The notes: generated by a model from the letters alone, not told the origin. 64,000 nucleotides of DNA from Thermomonas carbonis (GCF_014396975.1 NZ_CP060719.1:1770001-1834000), one strand, 5' to 3'; positions 33,711-46,033 are shown, numbered from the stretch's first letter. Numbers and translations are program-made.

Positions 33711-34670
33711 TCAGCGGTTGCCGAAGCGGGCGCGGCAGCCGTGGTTCACCCACAGGCCGGTGCGCGCTGTATAGCCCCAGGAATAACCTTCCCGGCAGGC
33801 GTCCTTGGACAGCTGCTGGATCAACCGCGGCGAGCCATAACGGGCATCCCAGGCGCAGGTCGTGTAGCGGTCGCGGTCACTGGAGCAGGTCACGGTGTAG
33901 TTGCCGCCCTGGCCGCCGCCGCGGGTGCGGGCCAGGAACACGCCGCGGCAACCGTTGTTCACCCACACGCTGCCATTGCGCAGGCCGAAGTTGCTGTTCT
34001 CGATGCAGCGCTGATTGGACAGCTGGCGCTGCAGCTGGGCGCGGCCGACCAGGTTGCTGCCGCAGGTGCGCAGGCGGCCGTCGCTGCTTTCGCATTGCAC
34101 GGTGATCTGTTGACCACCAGGACCGGGACCGCCCGGGCCGCCCATCCCTGGACCGAACTCGGCGCGACAGCCGCCACTGACCGTGACTTGTCCTGCCCTG
34201 CTGAACCAGTTCTGCCCGGCGATGCAGCGCGCACTCGACAGCTGTTTGGTCAACTGCGACTGGCCCCGCCACGGCGTGGCACACACACGGCTGCGGCCGT
34301 CGTTGCTCTCGCAGCGAATGGTCTGTGGGCCAGGTCCCGGACCGGGGCCCGGATTCCAGCCGCCGTTATTGCCCAGTGACTTGGCGATGTCCTGCTTGAC
34401 CTTGCTGAAGGTCCAGCGCGACTGGCGCACCTGGTCCAGGTAGAAGCGCAACTGGTCGCTGGGAATGTTGCGGCCGCTGGACTGCTCGCGGTATTCCAGC
34501 GAAATCACCCGCGTCTGGTCCGCGGTGTTCAGCGTCCACAGGTCTTCCGGCGCATAGGCGCGTGCGCCGACTTGGGCTTCGGCGGGGATGGCCAGCGCCA
34601 GAAGGCCGCCTGCCATGCTGAGCGTGAGCAAGGACGCGAACAGCAGGCGCTGTGAAGTGGGACTTGGCAT
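33711..34670 (-). CDS. Secreted protein with three DUF3011 repeats
   Basis: 319 residues. Signal peptide with cleavage after AEAQ. Residues 35-105 form a small N-terminal domain. A Gly-Pro linker (NPGPGPGPGPQT) leads to three DUF3011 repeats of about 60 residues, each opening with a first Cys (RCESNDGRSRVC, QCESSDGRLRTC, TCSSDRDRYTTC) and ending in a GGCRAEF, NGCRGVF or HGCRARF motif with Cys, so paired disulphides are likely. A second Gly/Pro linker separates repeats 1 and 2. Probably periplasmic or extracellular binding; role unknown. Confidence 0.8.
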   Translation of the reverse strand: MPSPTSQRLLFASLLTLSMAGGLLALAIPAEAQVGARAYAPEDLWTLNTADQTRVISLEYREQSSGRNIPSDQLRFYLDQVRQSRWTFSKVKQDIAKSLGNNGGWNPGPGPGPGPQTIRCESNDGRSRVCATPWRGQSQLTKQLSSARCIAGQNWFSRAGQVTVSGGCRAEFGPGMGGPGGPGPGGQQITVQCESSDGRLRTCGSNLVGRAQLQRQLSNQRCIENSNFGLRNGSVWVNNGCRGVFLARTRGGGQGGNYTVTCSSDRDRYTTCAWDARYGSPRLIQQLSKDACREGYSWGYTARTGLWVNHGCRARFGNR

Positions 34671-34752
34671 GGTGATACCCCGGGGCAGGTGGTCGTTGGA
34701 TGGGAGCCGGGGCGGATCACCCGGTCGCCGGCACAGTAGCGCTGCACCCCGT

Positions 34753-34758
34753 TAAAAT
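34753..34758 (+). promoter_or_regulatory. Candidate -10 element of aspS
   Basis: TAAAAT, 54 bp before the aspS ATG, is the only A/T-rich hexamer in this GC-rich gap; the -35 is weak. Confidence 0.35.
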
Positions 34759-34812
34759 GGCGTTTCCGCGGCAGACCCAGATGTCGCCGCCCGAGTCATC
34801 TCCGGAGTTCCC

Positions 34813-36582
34813 ATGCGTACCCATTTCTGCGGCCTCGTCGACGAGTCCATGGTCGGCCAGACCGTCACCCTCTGCGGCTGGGCCGACGTCGCCCGCGACC
34901 TTGGCGGTCTGTGCTTCATCGACCTGCGCGATCACGAGGGCATCGTCCAGGTCGTGGCCGAACCGGATGCCGCCACCGCCGGCAATGCCGATGTGATCGC
35001 CGCCGCATCGAGGGTGGGCTACGAGGACTGCCTGCGCATCACCGGCACCGTGCGCGCGCGGCACGCGGTCAACGACAAGATCAGGACCGGCAAGGTCGAA
35101 GTCGTCGCCGAGAAGATCGAGCTGCTGAACAAGGCGGAGCCGCTGCCGTTCCACCACCACGAGAACCCGGGCGAGGACGTGCGCCTGAAGTACCGTTACC
35201 TGGATCTGCGCAGCCCGGCGATGCAGCGCAAGATGCGCACCCGCACCAAGCTGGTCAGCGCGCTGCGCCACTACCTGGACGCGCGCGGTTTCCAGGACAT
35301 CGAGACCCCGATCCTGACCAAGGCCACGCCGGAAGGCGCGCGCGATTTCCTGGTCCCGGCGCGCATGCATCCGGGCGAGTTCTACGCCTTGCCGCAGAGC
35401 CCGCAGCTGTTCAAGCAGATCCTGATGATGGCCGGCTTCGACCGCTACTACCAGATCGCGCGCTGCTTCCGCGACGAGGCCCTGCGCGCCGATCGCCAGC
35501 TGGAATTCACCCAGCTCGACATGGAGTTCGCCTGGGTCGGCGAAAACGAGGTGCAAGGCCTGACCGAGGACATGATCCGCCACGTCTTCCGCGAGGTGAT
35601 GGGCGTGGAGCTTGCCGCCGAGTTCCCGCGGATGACCTACGCGGAGGCGATGCGCCGCTACGGTTCCGACAAGCCGGACCTGCGCATCGCGCTGGAGTTC
35701 GTCGACGTCGCCGAACAGGTCAAGGGCTGCGACTTCGCGGTGTTCACCGCCGCCGCCAACGATCCCGACGGCCGCGTGGTTGCGCTGCGCATTCCGGGTG
35801 GCGCGTCGGTGTCGCGCAAGCAGATCGACGACTACGCCGCGCATGCCGCCAAGTTCGGTGCGAAGGGCCTGGCCTACGCCAAGATCGACGAGGCCGGCGC
35901 GGTCAATTCGCCGGTGGCCAAGTTCTTCGCCGAGGGCGCGTTCGATGCATTGCTCAAGCACGTCGGCGCCGGCAGTGGCGACCTCGTGTTCTTCGGCGCC
36001 GGTGCGTACAACAAGACCAGCGACTTCATGGGCGCGGTGCGGCTGAAGGCCGGCAAGGACTTCAACCTGATCGCCGATGGCTGGGCGCCGCTGTGGATCA
36101 CCGACTTCCCGATGTTCGAGTGGGACGACGAAGAGAACCGCTACGTCGCCCTGCACCATCCGTTCACCGCGCCGTCGGTCGATTCGATCGACGACCTGCG
36201 CGCGAACGCGAAGACCGCGGTGTCGCGCGGCTACGACATGGTGCTCAACGGGAATGAAATCGGCGGCGGTTCGATCCGCATCCACAACTCGGCGATGCAG
36301 TCGGCGGTGTTCGAGCTGCTCGGGATCGGTGCCGAGGAAGCGGAGGGCAAGTTCGGTTTCCTGCTCGACGCGTTGAAGTACGGCGCGCCGCCGCACGGCG
36401 GCATCGCCTTCGGCATCGACCGCATCGCCGCGCTGATGGCCGGCAGCGACTCGATCCGCGACGTCATTGCCTTCCCCAAGACCACGACCGCGCAATGCCT
36501 GATGACCGGCGCGCCCAGCCCGGTGCCGGACAAGCAGCTGGCGGAAGTGCACGTGTCCGTGCGGGCCCGCGAGAAAGCTTGA
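34813..36582 (+). CDS. aspS: Aspartate-tRNA ligase
   Basis: 589 residues, usual bacterial length. OB-fold anticodon domain ([34 protein letters not shown]), class II catalytic core with motif 2 [20 protein letters not shown], the bacterial GAD insertion (about 300-410) and motif 3 [14 protein letters not shown]. Charges tRNA-Asp (possibly also tRNA-Asn; the specificity class cannot be read here). Follows a 142-bp gap with a candidate -10. Confidence 0.97.
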   Translation: MRTHFCGLVDESMVGQTVTLCGWADVARDLGGLCFIDLRDHEGIVQVVAEPDAATAGNADVIAAASRVGYEDCLRITGTVRARHAVNDKIRTGKVEVVAEKIELLNKAEPLPFHHHENPGEDVRLKYRYLDLRSPAMQRKMRTRTKLVSALRHYLDARGFQDIETPILTKATPEGARDFLVPARMHPGEFYALPQSPQLFKQILMMAGFDRYYQIARCFRDEALRADRQLEFTQLDMEFAWVGENEVQGLTEDMIRHVFREVMGVELAAEFPRMTYAEAMRRYGSDKPDLRIALEFVDVAEQVKGCDFAVFTAAANDPDGRVVALRIPGGASVSRKQIDDYAAHAAKFGAKGLAYAKIDEAGAVNSPVAKFFAEGAFDALLKHVGAGSGDLVFFGAGAYNKTSDFMGAVRLKAGKDFNLIADGWAPLWITDFPMFEWDDEENRYVALHHPFTAPSVDSIDDLRANAKTAVSRGYDMVLNGNEIGGGSIRIHNSAMQSAVFELLGIGAEEAEGKFGFLLDALKYGAPPHGGIAFGIDRIAALMAGSDSIRDVIAFPKTTTAQCLMTGAPSPVPDKQLAEVHVSVRAREKA

Positions 36583-36619
36583 TGGGTGATGCCGCGTCGC
36601 CCCTGCGAGGTATTGCCTG

Positions 36620-37144
36620 ATGACAGCAACCATCCGTCGCGCTGCCAACGCCGATGCACCCGCGCTCGCCGAGCTCGGGTCGACGACCTTCATCGAAAGC
36701 TTCGGCCAGCTCTACGTGCCGCATGACCTGCAGGCCTTTCTCGACGAAAGCCACACTCTCGAGGCGTACGCGAAAGTGCTGGCGAACCCAAAGTACGCGC
36801 TTTGGATTGCCCTTCGTGACGGGCGGGCAATCGGCTATGCACAAGCCGGCCCCTGTGGCCTGCCGCACGAGGACGTGCAGCCCGGCGACGGCGAATTGAA
36901 GCGGCTCTACTTGCTCAAATCCGAGCAGAACGGTGGCGTCGGCCGCGCCCTGTTCGAGCAGGCGCTGGCCTGGCTTGAGCGCGACGGCCCGCGCACGCTG
37001 TGGATCAGCGTGTGGTCGGAAAATCTGGGTGCGCAGCGCTTCTACGGTCGCTACGGCTTCGAGTTCGCCGGCGAGTACGACTTCATCGTCGGCGAGCAGC
37101 GCGACCGGGAATTCATCTATCGGCGGCATCCGCGCACCGGCTGA
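36620..37144 (+). CDS. GNAT family N-acetyltransferase
   Basis: 174 residues, full GNAT fold. N-terminal [20 protein letters not shown], the acetyl-CoA P-loop segment [18 protein letters not shown] (Q/RxxGxG/A form) and the late beta-strand [20 protein letters not shown]. Acceptor unknown; could be a small amine or a protein. Lies 37 bp after aspS and convergent with ohr across a terminator. Confidence 0.88.
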   Translation: MTATIRRAANADAPALAELGSTTFIESFGQLYVPHDLQAFLDESHTLEAYAKVLANPKYALWIALRDGRAIGYAQAGPCGLPHEDVQPGDGELKRLYLLKSEQNGGVGRALFEQALAWLERDGPRTLWISVWSENLGAQRFYGRYGFEFAGEYDFIVGEQRDREFIYRRHPRTG

Positions 37145-37155
37145 TCCGGATACGA

Positions 37156-37181
37156 AAACGGCCACCTCGCAGTGGCCGTTT
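37156..37181. terminator. Bidirectional terminator between GNAT and ohr
   Basis: 10-bp perfect stem AAACGGCCAC / GTGGCCGTTT with a six-base loop; AAA/TTT flanks serve either strand. It lies between two convergent genes. Confidence 0.85.
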
Positions 37182-37204
37182 CCGCATGCAGATGCGCAGT
37201 GCGA

Positions 37205-37633
37205 TCAGTCGGCGACGACCAGGGTCACGTCGATGTTGCCGCGGGTGGCATTGGAGTACGGGCAGACGATGTGGGCGGCATCGACCAGCGCCTGCAGTGT
37301 GTCGCGCGGCACGCCGGGTGCCTGGATGGTCAGTTCGGCCTCGATGCCGAAGCCGGTCGGGATGGCACCAATGCCGACCTTGCCGGTCACGGTGGTGTCG
37401 GCGGGCAGGGCGACCTTCTGCTTGCCGGCCACGTGCTTGAGCGCACCGAGGAAGCAGGCCGAATAGCCGGCGGCGAACAACTGCTCGGGATTGGTGCCCG
37501 GATTGCCGGCACCGCCCAGGCCCTTGGGCACGGTCAGGGCGACATCGAGCACGCCATCGGACGACACGGCGCGGCCATCGCGGCCTCCGGTAGCGGTGGC
37601 GGTGGCGGAATACAGGACGGTTTCGATCGACAT
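37205..37633 (-). CDS. ohr: Organic hydroperoxide resistance protein Ohr
   Basis: 142 residues, OsmC/Ohr fold. Both redox cysteines are in family context: [12 protein letters not shown] (peroxidatic Cys near 60) and [16 protein letters not shown] (resolving Cys near 124, Ohr-type [10 protein letters not shown] ending). N-terminal [20 protein letters not shown] is typical. Reduces fatty-acid and other organic peroxides using lipoylated proteins. No ohrR regulator is visible next to it. Confidence 0.95.
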   Translation of the reverse strand: MSIETVLYSATATATGGRDGRAVSSDGVLDVALTVPKGLGGAGNPGTNPEQLFAAGYSACFLGALKHVAGKQKVALPADTTVTGKVGIGAIPTGFGIEAELTIQAPGVPRDTLQALVDAAHIVCPYSNATRGNIDVTLVVAD

Positions 37634-37714
37634 GGCGGGGGTTCCTGGGGCGGGTCGGATGCCAAGCGTACTATCCGGGCCATCGACAGGGGGCAGACGT
37701 GCAGGACGACATCA

Positions 37715-38371
37715 GTGAGTGAAGGCAAGCCGCGGGTTGTCCTGGTGCATGGGCTGCTCAACGCCGACTGGTGGTTGCTGCCGCTGTCCGCGCGGCTGCG
37801 CGCGGAGGGCTTCGATACCGCGCTGTTCGGCTATTCCAGCGTGCTGGATGGGCCGGAGCGGGCGGTGCCGAAGCTGCTGGAACGCCTGCGCCGCGAGCCG
37901 GCCGATGCACTGGTCGGCCACAGCCTGGGCGGTCTGATCGCACTGGAATCGTTGCGGCAGGCGCCGGAGCTGGCGGTGTCGCGGGTGGTCTGCCTGGGCT
38001 CGCCGCTGCGTGGCAGCCAGACCGCGCGCAACCTGGCCACGCGTGGCTGGGGCCGGCCGCTGCTCGGACGCAGCGCGTCGATGCTGTCTGGCGGGATGGC
38101 CGACTGGAGCGGACAGGCACAGGTCGGGGTGGTCGCCGGCGACGTGGCCCGCGGGTTGGGACGGCTGTTTGCGCGCTTCGATGGCGCTTCCGATGGCACG
38201 GTCGGCCTGGAGGAGACCCGCCTGCCGGGACTGGCCGACCATTGCACCGTGCACAGCAGCCATACCGGGCTGGTGTTTTCGCCGGACGCCGTGCGCCAGG
38301 CCGCGCATTTCCTGCGCCACGGCAGGTTCGAACGTGAGGCCGGGCACCCCGACGGTCCCCGCGCCGTATAA
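37715..38371 (+). CDS. Alpha/beta-fold hydrolase, lipase-like
   Basis: 218 residues from the GTG at 37715 ([20 protein letters not shown]), with AGGA 11 nt upstream. Oxyanion HG in LVHGLLN, nucleophile elbow [13 protein letters not shown] (Ser), Asp in [16 protein letters not shown], and a His in [11 protein letters not shown] complete the triad. No signal peptide, so cytoplasmic. Substrate unknown. Upstream 80 bp are shared with divergent ohr; the longer open frame across ohr is a shadow. Confidence 0.8.
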   Translation: MSEGKPRVVLVHGLLNADWWLLPLSARLRAEGFDTALFGYSSVLDGPERAVPKLLERLRREPADALVGHSLGGLIALESLRQAPELAVSRVVCLGSPLRGSQTARNLATRGWGRPLLGRSASMLSGGMADWSGQAQVGVVAGDVARGLGRLFARFDGASDGTVGLEETRLPGLADHCTVHSSHTGLVFSPDAVRQAAHFLRHGRFEREAGHPDGPRAV

Positions 38372-38372
38372 T
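38367..38372 (+). promoter_or_regulatory. Candidate -10 element of yebC
   Basis: A perfect TATAAT, 31 bp before the yebC ATG; it overlaps the stop codon of the preceding hydrolase. -35 not evident. Confidence 0.5.
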
Positions 38373-38403
38373 CCGCGCCCTCAGGTTTCCGCTGGACGAT
38401 GCA

Positions 38404-39126
38404 ATGGGTCGTGGTCCTTCCATCGAAGGTCGCAAGAACGCGGTCGACGCCAAGCGCGGCAAGATCTTCACCAAGGTGATCCGCGAGATCTCGGTCGCGG
38501 CGCGCGCCGGTGGCGGCGATCCGGCCAGCAACCCGCGGCTGCGCAGTGCGATCGACAAGGGCCTGGCGGTCAACATGACCAAGGACGTGATCGAGCGCGC
38601 GGTCAAGAAGGCGACCGGCGAGCTGGAAGGCATCGAATACGAGGAAATCCGCTACGAGGGCTACGCGCCCGGTGGCGTGGCGGTGATCGTGGACTGCCTG
38701 ACCGACAACCGCGTGCGCACCGTGGCCGATGTCCGCCATGCGTTCGGCAAGTTCGGCGGCAACATGGGCACCGAAGGCTCGGTCGCCTTCATGTTCAAGA
38801 AGCAGGGCGTGCTCAGCTACGACAGCGGCGCGAATGAAGATGCCATCACCGAGGCCGCGATCGACGCCGGCGCGGAAGACGTCACCGTGTACGACGACGG
38901 TGCGATCGACGTGATCACCGCGGCGGACAGCTACGGCGAAGTGAAAGCCGCGATGGAAGCCGCGGGCCTGGCCCCCGGTTTCGCCGAAATCACCCTGCGT
39001 GCCGACAACGACATCGCGGTCGAGGGCGACACCGCCGAGCAGGTGAAGAAGCTGCTGGCCTGGCTGGAAGACATGGACGACGTGCAGCACGTCTCCTCGA
39101 ACGCCGACCTCGGCGACGCTGCGTAA
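38404..39126 (+). CDS. yebC: YebC/PmpR family protein
   Basis: 240 residues. Starts [20 protein letters not shown], with [20 protein letters not shown], a near-invariant signature of the family. Members were described as DNA-binding regulators and more recently as factors that help ribosomes at proline-rich stretches. Directly precedes ruvC, its usual neighbour. Confidence 0.96.
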   Translation: MGRGPSIEGRKNAVDAKRGKIFTKVIREISVAARAGGGDPASNPRLRSAIDKGLAVNMTKDVIERAVKKATGELEGIEYEEIRYEGYAPGGVAVIVDCLTDNRVRTVADVRHAFGKFGGNMGTEGSVAFMFKKQGVLSYDSGANEDAITEAAIDAGAEDVTVYDDGAIDVITAADSYGEVKAAMEAAGLAPGFAEITLRADNDIAVEGDTAEQVKKLLAWLEDMDDVQHVSSNADLGDAA

Positions 39127-39153
39127 GATCGCCGGCCGCCCGCGAATCCCGAC

Positions 39154-39678
39154 GTGACCCGCATTCTCGGCATCGACCCCGGTTCGCAACGGACCGGCGT
39201 GGGCATCATCGACGTGGATGCCACCGGCAAGGTCACGCATGTGCACCACCAGCCGATCAAGCTGCTGGATGCCGAATCCTTCCCGCTGCGCCTGCGCCTG
39301 CTGCTGGACGGCCTGTGGGCGCTCATCGAACAGTTTTCACCGGACGAAGTCGCGATCGAACAGGTGTTCCTGTCCAACAACGCGATGTCCGCGCTCAAGC
39401 TCGGGCAGGCGCGTGGCGCCGCGATCGCCGCCTGCGTGGCGCGTGACCTGCCGGTCAGCGAATACGCGGCCAAGGAAGTGAAGCTGGGCCTGGTCGGCAG
39501 CGGTGGCGCGGACAAAAGCCAGGTGCAGCACATGGTCGGGATCATGCTGGGCCTGCAAGGCAAGCTGCAGGCGGATGCCGCCGATGCGCTGGCGGTGGCG
39601 ATCACGCATGCGCATGTGCGCGTCAGTGCCAACCGGCTGGGCGTGGCCACGCGCACGGCGTGGCGGAAATCAAGGTGA
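39154..39678 (+). CDS. ruvC: Holliday junction endonuclease RuvC
   Basis: 174 residues from GTG 39154. Catalytic acidic residues: Asp8 ([13 protein letters not shown]), Glu in [11 protein letters not shown], and the Asp pair in [14 protein letters not shown]. Cuts Holliday junctions bound by RuvAB. Follows yebC by 27 bp and precedes ruvA by 22 bp. The short C-terminus [11 protein letters not shown] is normal variation. Confidence 0.96.
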   Translation: MTRILGIDPGSQRTGVGIIDVDATGKVTHVHHQPIKLLDAESFPLRLRLLLDGLWALIEQFSPDEVAIEQVFLSNNAMSALKLGQARGAAIAACVARDLPVSEYAAKEVKLGLVGSGGADKSQVQHMVGIMLGLQGKLQADAADALAVAITHAHVRVSANRLGVATRTAWRKSR

Positions 39679-39700
39679 GGTGCCAGATGAGAGCCGCACG

Positions 39701-40288
39701 ATGATCGGTCGTTTGAAAGGCGTACTGATCCACAAGGCTCCGCCTTGGCTCGTCGTCGACGTGCATGGCGTGGGCTATGAACTCGAAGCGCCGATGAGCA
39801 CCTTCTACGACCTGCCCGAAGTGGGCCGCGAGGTGTTCCTGTTCGTGCACCACGCGCAGAAGGAAGACAGCGTCTCGCTGTACGGTTTCCTGCGCGAGTC
39901 CGAACGACGCCTGTTCCGCGATGTGCAGAAGGTCTCCGGGATCGGCGCGAAGATCGCGCTGGCGGTGCTGTCGGGCACCAGCGTCGACGAGTTCGCGCGG
40001 CTCCTGCAAACCAGCGATGTCGCCGCGCTGACCCGCATCCCCGGCATCGGCAAGAAAACCGCCGAGCGCATGGTGGTGGAACTGCGCGACCGCGCCGCCG
40101 GCATGGCCACCGGCCTGCCCTCCGGTGCGGCGACATTGCCGAACGATCCCTTGTCCGAAGCCATCAACGCCTTGCAGGCGCTGGGCTACAAGCCGGCCGA
40201 AGCCGACCGCATGGCACGCAAGGCCGCTGCGGACGGCGACACTGCCGAAACCATCATTCGAAAAGCGCTACAGTCCGCGCTTCGCTGA
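39701..40288 (+). CDS. ruvA: Holliday junction helicase subunit RuvA
   Basis: 195 residues. [20 protein letters not shown] opens the OB-fold domain I; the two helix-hairpin-helix motifs are [14 protein letters not shown] and [16 protein letters not shown]; a flexible linker leads to domain III ([20 protein letters not shown]), which binds RuvB. Recognises four-way junctions. Downstream is kup rather than the usual ruvB. Confidence 0.97.
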   Translation: MIGRLKGVLIHKAPPWLVVDVHGVGYELEAPMSTFYDLPEVGREVFLFVHHAQKEDSVSLYGFLRESERRLFRDVQKVSGIGAKIALAVLSGTSVDEFARLLQTSDVAALTRIPGIGKKTAERMVVELRDRAAGMATGLPSGAATLPNDPLSEAINALQALGYKPAEADRMARKAAADGDTAETIIRKALQSALR

Positions 40289-40309
40289 GGCCGGGAACCC
40301 CGGAATCGC

Positions 40310-42235
40310 ATGTCCAATTCGCACTCCAGCCAGCCGCACGACCCGCATTCGCATGGCGATGGCCATGGCAAGGTGGGCCTTGCCGGACTGATCGTCGGCG
40401 CAATCGGCGTGGTGTTCGGCGACATCGGAACCAGCCCGCTGTACACCCTGCGCGAGGCTTTCAGCCCGCATTACGGGCTGATCGCCAACCACGACACCGT
40501 GCTCGGGATCCTGTCGCTGGTGTTCTGGGCGCTGATGCTGGTGGTCACCGTGAAGTACGTGACCATCATCATGCGTGCCGACAACGACGGCGAGGGCGGG
40601 ATCATGGCGCTGATGGCGCTGGCCCAGCGCAGCCTGCCGAAGGGCTCCAAATCGACTTACGCGATCGGCATCCTCGGCATCCTCGGCGGCTCGCTGTTCT
40701 TCGGCGACGGTGTGATCACCCCGGCGATCTCGGTGCTGTCTGCGGTCGAGGGTCTGGAGGTGGTGGCACCGCAGCTGCACAGCTGGATCGTGCCGATTAC
40801 CGTGCTGGTGCTGGTGGCGTTGTTCACCACCCAGCGCTTCGGCACCGCCAAGGTCGGCAAGGTGTTCGGGCCGATCACCATTCTCTGGTTCACCTCGCTG
40901 GCCGTGCTGGGCGTGATCAACATCCTCCACGAGCCCGAAGTACTGCACGCGATCAACCCGATCTGGGCGATGCGTTTCTTCGCGGAACACACCTGGGGCG
41001 GCGTGTTCATCCTCGGCGCGGTGGTGCTGGCGGTGACCGGCGGCGAAGCGATCTATACCGACATGGGCCACTTCGGTGCCAGGCCGATCCGCTATGCCTG
41101 GTACTTCTTCGTGCTGCCGGCGCTGATGCTCAACTACCTGGGCCAGGGTGCGCTGGTGCTGGAGGATCCGTCCGCGATCCGCAATCCGTTCTACATCGGC
41201 GTGCCGGAGTGGGCGCGCTGGCCGATGATCGCGCTGGCGACCGCAGCGACGGTCATCGCCTCGCAGGCGGTGATCACCGGCGCGTTCTCGATCGCGCGGC
41301 AGGCGATGCAGCTGGGCTACATCCCGCGCATGCGGATCAAGCACACCAGCCGCGACACCATCGGCCAGATCTACATCCCCGGCATCAACTGGCTGCTGAT
41401 GGTGCTGGTGATCGTGCTGGTGCTGACCTTCCGCACTTCCACCGCGCTGGCCACCGCATACGGCATCTCGGTGTCGATGACGATGCTGATCGACACCCTG
41501 CTGCTGGCCATCGTGGCGCGCGCGCTGTGGAAGCGCTGGCGCTGGTGGGTGCTGCCGCTGTGCGTGGTGTTCCTGGTGGCCGATGTCGCCTTCGTGATCG
41601 CCAACGGCGCCAAGATCCTGGCGGGTGGTTGGTTCCCGGTGGTGCTGGGCGCGGCGCTGTTCACCCTGATGCGCACCTGGCGCCGCGGCCGCGAGTTGCT
41701 CCGCGAGGAAATCCGCAAGGACGGCATCCAGCTCGCCACCTTCCTTCCGGGCCTGATGCTCGCGCCGCCGGTGCGCGTGCCCGGGACCGCGGTGTTCCTG
41801 ACCGCCGATCCCACCGTCGTGCCGCATGCGCTGATGCACAACCTCAAGCACAACAAGGTGCTGCACGAGCACAACGTGTTCCTGACCGTGGACACGCTGA
41901 ATGTCCCGTATGCGCCCAAAGATCAGCGGCTGAAGATCGAATCGATCGCAGGCGAGGACTTCTACCGGGTGGTGGTGCGCTACGGGTTCATGGAAACCCC
42001 GGACGTGCCGTTGGCATTGATGCGCAGCTGCGACCAGTGCGACCTGGTCTTCAATCCGATGGACACCACGTATTTCGCCAGCCGCGAGACCATCGTCGCC
42101 GGCCACCATCGCGGCATGCCGATCTGGCGCGACAAGCTGTTCGCGCTGATGCATCGCAATGCCGCGCCGGCGACCGGGTTCTTCCGCATCCCGGGCAACC
42201 GCCTGGTCGAACTGGGCGCGCAGGTCGAAATCTGA
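40310..42235 (+). CDS. kup: Low-affinity potassium uptake protein Kup
   Basis: 641 residues. His-rich N-terminus ([17 protein letters not shown]), then 12 transmembrane helices with Kup signatures [34 protein letters not shown] and [15 protein letters not shown], and a cytoplasmic C-terminal domain. Imports K+ with protons; important at low pH. 21 bp after ruvA, so possibly co-transcribed with the ruv genes. The His-rich tail could bind metal (speculative). Confidence 0.96.
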   Translation: MSNSHSSQPHDPHSHGDGHGKVGLAGLIVGAIGVVFGDIGTSPLYTLREAFSPHYGLIANHDTVLGILSLVFWALMLVVTVKYVTIIMRADNDGEGGIMALMALAQRSLPKGSKSTYAIGILGILGGSLFFGDGVITPAISVLSAVEGLEVVAPQLHSWIVPITVLVLVALFTTQRFGTAKVGKVFGPITILWFTSLAVLGVINILHEPEVLHAINPIWAMRFFAEHTWGGVFILGAVVLAVTGGEAIYTDMGHFGARPIRYAWYFFVLPALMLNYLGQGALVLEDPSAIRNPFYIGVPEWARWPMIALATAATVIASQAVITGAFSIARQAMQLGYIPRMRIKHTSRDTIGQIYIPGINWLLMVLVIVLVLTFRTSTALATAYGISVSMTMLIDTLLLAIVARALWKRWRWWVLPLCVVFLVADVAFVIANGAKILAGGWFPVVLGAALFTLMRTWRRGRELLREEIRKDGIQLATFLPGLMLAPPVRVPGTAVFLTADPTVVPHALMHNLKHNKVLHEHNVFLTVDTLNVPYAPKDQRLKIESIAGEDFYRVVVRYGFMETPDVPLALMRSCDQCDLVFNPMDTTYFASRETIVAGHHRGMPIWRDKLFALMHRNAAPATGFFRIPGNRLVELGAQVEI

Positions 42236-42286
42236 CGGTGCGCCGCACGGGTTGATTCCGGCCGTCAGCGTCTGCATCTCTTCGGG

Positions 42287-43288
<1,002 letters not shown>

Positions 43289-43348
43289 CGATCCGCCCGC
43301 CTTGCCGCGCGGACGAAGGGGCATGGCAAAAGCGGCGATAATCCCCGC

Positions 43349-44377
43349 ATGACCGAAGACCGCATCATCGGCGCCGGCGCCACCCGCGAGGACGAGGCCG
43401 CCGAGGCCAGCATCCGCCCGCGCAGCCTGGGCGATTACCTCGGCCAGCAGCCTGTCCGCGAGCAGATGGAGATCTACATCCAGGCCGCCAAGGGCCGCGG
43501 CGAGGCGCTCGACCACGTGCTGATCTTCGGCCCGCCGGGCCTGGGCAAGACCACGCTCAGCCACGTCATCGCCAACGAGCTGGGGGTCAGCCTGCGGGTC
43601 ACCTCCGGCCCGGTGATCGAGAAGGCCGGCGACCTGGCTGCGCTGCTTACCAATCTGCAACCGTTCGATGTGCTGTTCATCGACGAGATCCACCGGTTGT
43701 CGCCGGTGGTCGAGGAAATCCTCTATCCGGCGATGGAGGATTACCAGCTCGACATCATGATCGGCGAGGGTCCGGCCGCGCGTTCGATCAAGCTCGACCT
43801 GCCGCCGTTCACCCTGATCGGCGCGACCACCCGCGCCGGCCTGCTGACCGCGCCGCTGCGCGACCGCTTCGGCATCGTCCAGCGCCTGGAGTTCTACTCG
43901 CCGGAGGAGTTGACCCGCATCGTCCGCCGTTCCGCGCGCATCCTCGGCATCGAGTGCGATGCCGACGGTGCCGGCGAGATCGCCCGCCGCGCACGCGGCA
44001 CCCCGCGCATCGTCAATCGCCTGCTGCGCCGTGTCCGCGACTACGCGCAGGTCAAGGGCACCGGCGGGATCGACGCCGGCATCGCCCGCGCGGCGATGGA
44101 CATGCTGAAGGTCGACCCGCAAGGCTTCGACGAACTCGACCGGCGCATGCTCGGCATCATCATCGATGCCTTCGACGGTGGGCCGGTCGGCGTGGAATCG
44201 CTGGCCGCGGCCCTCAGCGAAGAACGCGGCACGCTGGAAGACGTGATCGAGCCGTACCTCATCCAGCAGGGTTATCTGGTGCGCACCGCGCGTGGGCGCA
44301 TGGCCACCGCGAAGGCGTATCGCCATTTGGGTTTCAAGCCGAAGGCGAACGGCAATACGGAATTGTTCGATGGCTGA
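43349..44377 (+). CDS. ruvB: Holliday junction branch-migration ATPase RuvB
   Basis: 342 residues. Walker [11 protein letters not shown], Walker [12 protein letters not shown], sensor segment [19 protein letters not shown], arginine [20 protein letters not shown] and the C-terminal winged helix. Drives branch migration with RuvA. GATAAT lies 7 bp before the ATG and may be a -10 of a leaderless transcript. Overlaps ybgC by 8 nt. Confidence 0.97.
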   Translation: MTEDRIIGAGATREDEAAEASIRPRSLGDYLGQQPVREQMEIYIQAAKGRGEALDHVLIFGPPGLGKTTLSHVIANELGVSLRVTSGPVIEKAGDLAALLTNLQPFDVLFIDEIHRLSPVVEEILYPAMEDYQLDIMIGEGPAARSIKLDLPPFTLIGATTRAGLLTAPLRDRFGIVQRLEFYSPEELTRIVRRSARILGIECDADGAGEIARRARGTPRIVNRLLRRVRDYAQVKGTGGIDAGIARAAMDMLKVDPQGFDELDRRMLGIIIDAFDGGPVGVESLAAALSEERGTLEDVIEPYLIQQGYLVRTARGRMATAKAYRHLGFKPKANGNTELFDG

Positions 44378-44786
44378 GGCGTTTCACTGGCCTGCCCGCG
44401 TCTACTGGGAAGACACCGACGCCGGCGGCGTGGTCTACCACGCGCGCTACCTCGCCTTCATGGAGCGCGCGCGCAGCGAATGGATGCGCGCGCTCGGCTG
44501 GGATCAGGGCGTGCTGCGCGACCGCGATGACCAGGTCTTCGTGGTGCGGGCGATGGATATCGACTTCCGCGCCCCGGCCCGGCTCGACGATCAGCTGCAG
44601 GTCAGCGTGCGCCTGCTTGAATGCCGCGGGGCCAGCTTCAGCGTGGGCCAGCGCATTGAACGCGATGGCAACTTGCTGGTCGAAGCCCGGGTCCGGATCG
44701 CCGCGGTGCGCGCGTCCGACTTCAGGCCCCGGCCGATCCCCGCTGCACTGCTCACCGAATTGAAGCCCTTGCTGGAGACTCCTTGA
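44370..44786 (+). CDS. ybgC: Tol-Pal-associated acyl-CoA thioesterase YbgC
   Basis: 138 residues, hot-dog fold. [20 protein letters not shown] contains the catalytic Asp and the following His; [18 protein letters not shown] is typical. Hydrolyses short acyl-CoA or acyl-ACP; encoded first in tol-pal operons. The ATG is inside ruvB by 8 nt; its stop shares one base with the tolQ ATG (TGATG). Confidence 0.95.
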   Translation: MAEAFHWPARVYWEDTDAGGVVYHARYLAFMERARSEWMRALGWDQGVLRDRDDQVFVVRAMDIDFRAPARLDDQLQVSVRLLECRGASFSVGQRIERDGNLLVEARVRIAAVRASDFRPRPIPAALLTELKPLLETP

Positions 44787-45574
44787 TGCCCGTCGCGATG
44801 CTGCAATCCATGCCCCAGCCGCTCCCGGAAGAGGCGGTGGCAACCACCACCGAACTTGCCGCCAACGCGGCGACGTCCGCGATGGCGGCAGGCGCGCATG
44901 ACGGGATCAACTACATCGACCTGATGCTCGAGGCCAGCCTGCCGGTGCAGCTGATCGTGGCCTTGTTGTTGGTGGGGTCGTTGATCAGCTGGGTGATCAT
45001 CTTCCGCAAGTCGCGCGTGTTCAAGCAGGCCAACGAGGAGGCACGCCAGTTCGAGGACCGGTTCTGGTCGGGCACCGATCTCAACAAGCTCTATGCCTCT
45101 GCCAGCGACCGCAGTCGCGTGTCCAGCGGCCTGGAGGCGATCTTCGAGAACGGTTTCCGGGAGTTCACTCGTCTGAAAGACAGGCGTGATCTCGAGGGTC
45201 GCGTGCAATTGGAAGGCGCGCAGAGGGCGATGCGGGTCGCCGGCACGCGCGAGATCGACCAGCTGGAACGCAACCTGGAGTTGCTCGCCAACATCGGCTC
45301 GACCGCCCCCTACGTGGGCCTGGTCGGCACCGTGTTCGGCATCATGGTGACCATGCACGACATGCTCAACAGCGGCGAACAGGCAGGCATCGCTGCGGTT
45401 GCGCCTGGTATTTCGGAAGCACTGTTCGCCACCGCCATCGGCTTGTTCGTGGCGATCCCGGCAGTGTGGGCCTACAACCGCTTCACCACGCGGGTGGAGC
45501 GGCTGGCCGTGCGCTACGACAGCTTCGCCGAGGAACTCAGTTCCATCCTGCAGCGTCAGGCAACGACGGGCTGA
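44786..45574 (+). CDS. tolQ: Tol-Pal system subunit TolQ
   Basis: 262 residues. N-terminal periplasmic stretch then three transmembrane helices (about 50-72, 165-190, 205-228); MotA/TolQ/ExbB domain with GSTAPYVGLVGTVFGIMVTM and GISEALFATAIGLFVAIPAV. Proton-channel subunit with TolR that energises TolA. The ATG at 44786 is used rather than the TTG one codon earlier, giving TGATG coupling to ybgC. Confidence 0.96.
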   Translation: MPVAMLQSMPQPLPEEAVATTTELAANAATSAMAAGAHDGINYIDLMLEASLPVQLIVALLLVGSLISWVIIFRKSRVFKQANEEARQFEDRFWSGTDLNKLYASASDRSRVSSGLEAIFENGFREFTRLKDRRDLEGRVQLEGAQRAMRVAGTREIDQLERNLELLANIGSTAPYVGLVGTVFGIMVTMHDMLNSGEQAGIAAVAPGISEALFATAIGLFVAIPAVWAYNRFTTRVERLAVRYDSFAEELSSILQRQATTG

Positions 45575-45586
45575 CCGGGGTACTCC

Positions 45587-46033
45587 ATGGCCGGAATCGC
45601 GATCCATCGCAAGCGTCGCAAGCTCAAGTCCGAAATCAACGTCGTGCCGTACATCGACGTGATGCTGGTGCTGCTCATCATCTTCATGGTCACCGCGCCG
45701 CTGCTCAACGTCGGCGTGGACGTCAACCTGCCGCAGGCCAATGCCAAGGCCCTGGACAGCAAGAAAGATCCGGTGGTGGTGCAGGTCGACAAGGACGGCA
45801 ACCTGGCGTTGATGCACGAGGGCTTCGACCGGCCGCGTGCGGTGTCCCGCGAGCAACTGCTGAACATGGTGCGAGGCTTCAAGAGTGCAGACGCCGACCT
45901 TGTCGTCTACGTGGCAGGTGATCGTGACGCCCGCTACTCGGAAGTGCTTGACGTGATGGCGGATCTGCAAGGTGTCGGGATCGCTCGCGTCGGTCTGATG
46001 GGCGAAAAGACGGCGGGTAGCGCGGGCAAGTGA
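45587..46033 (+). CDS. tolR: Tol-Pal system subunit TolR
   Basis: 148 residues. Cytoplasmic KRRKLKSEINVVPYIDVMLV opens one transmembrane helix containing the proton-path Asp (VPYIDVMLVLLIIFMVTAP); then the periplasmic domain (YVAGDRDARYSEVLDVMADL). Partner of TolQ. Stop overlaps the GTG of tolA (GTGA). Confidence 0.96.
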   Translation: MAGIAIHRKRRKLKSEINVVPYIDVMLVLLIIFMVTAPLLNVGVDVNLPQANAKALDSKKDPVVVQVDKDGNLALMHEGFDRPRAVSREQLLNMVRGFKSADADLVVYVAGDRDARYSEVLDVMADLQGVGIARVGLMGEKTAGSAGK

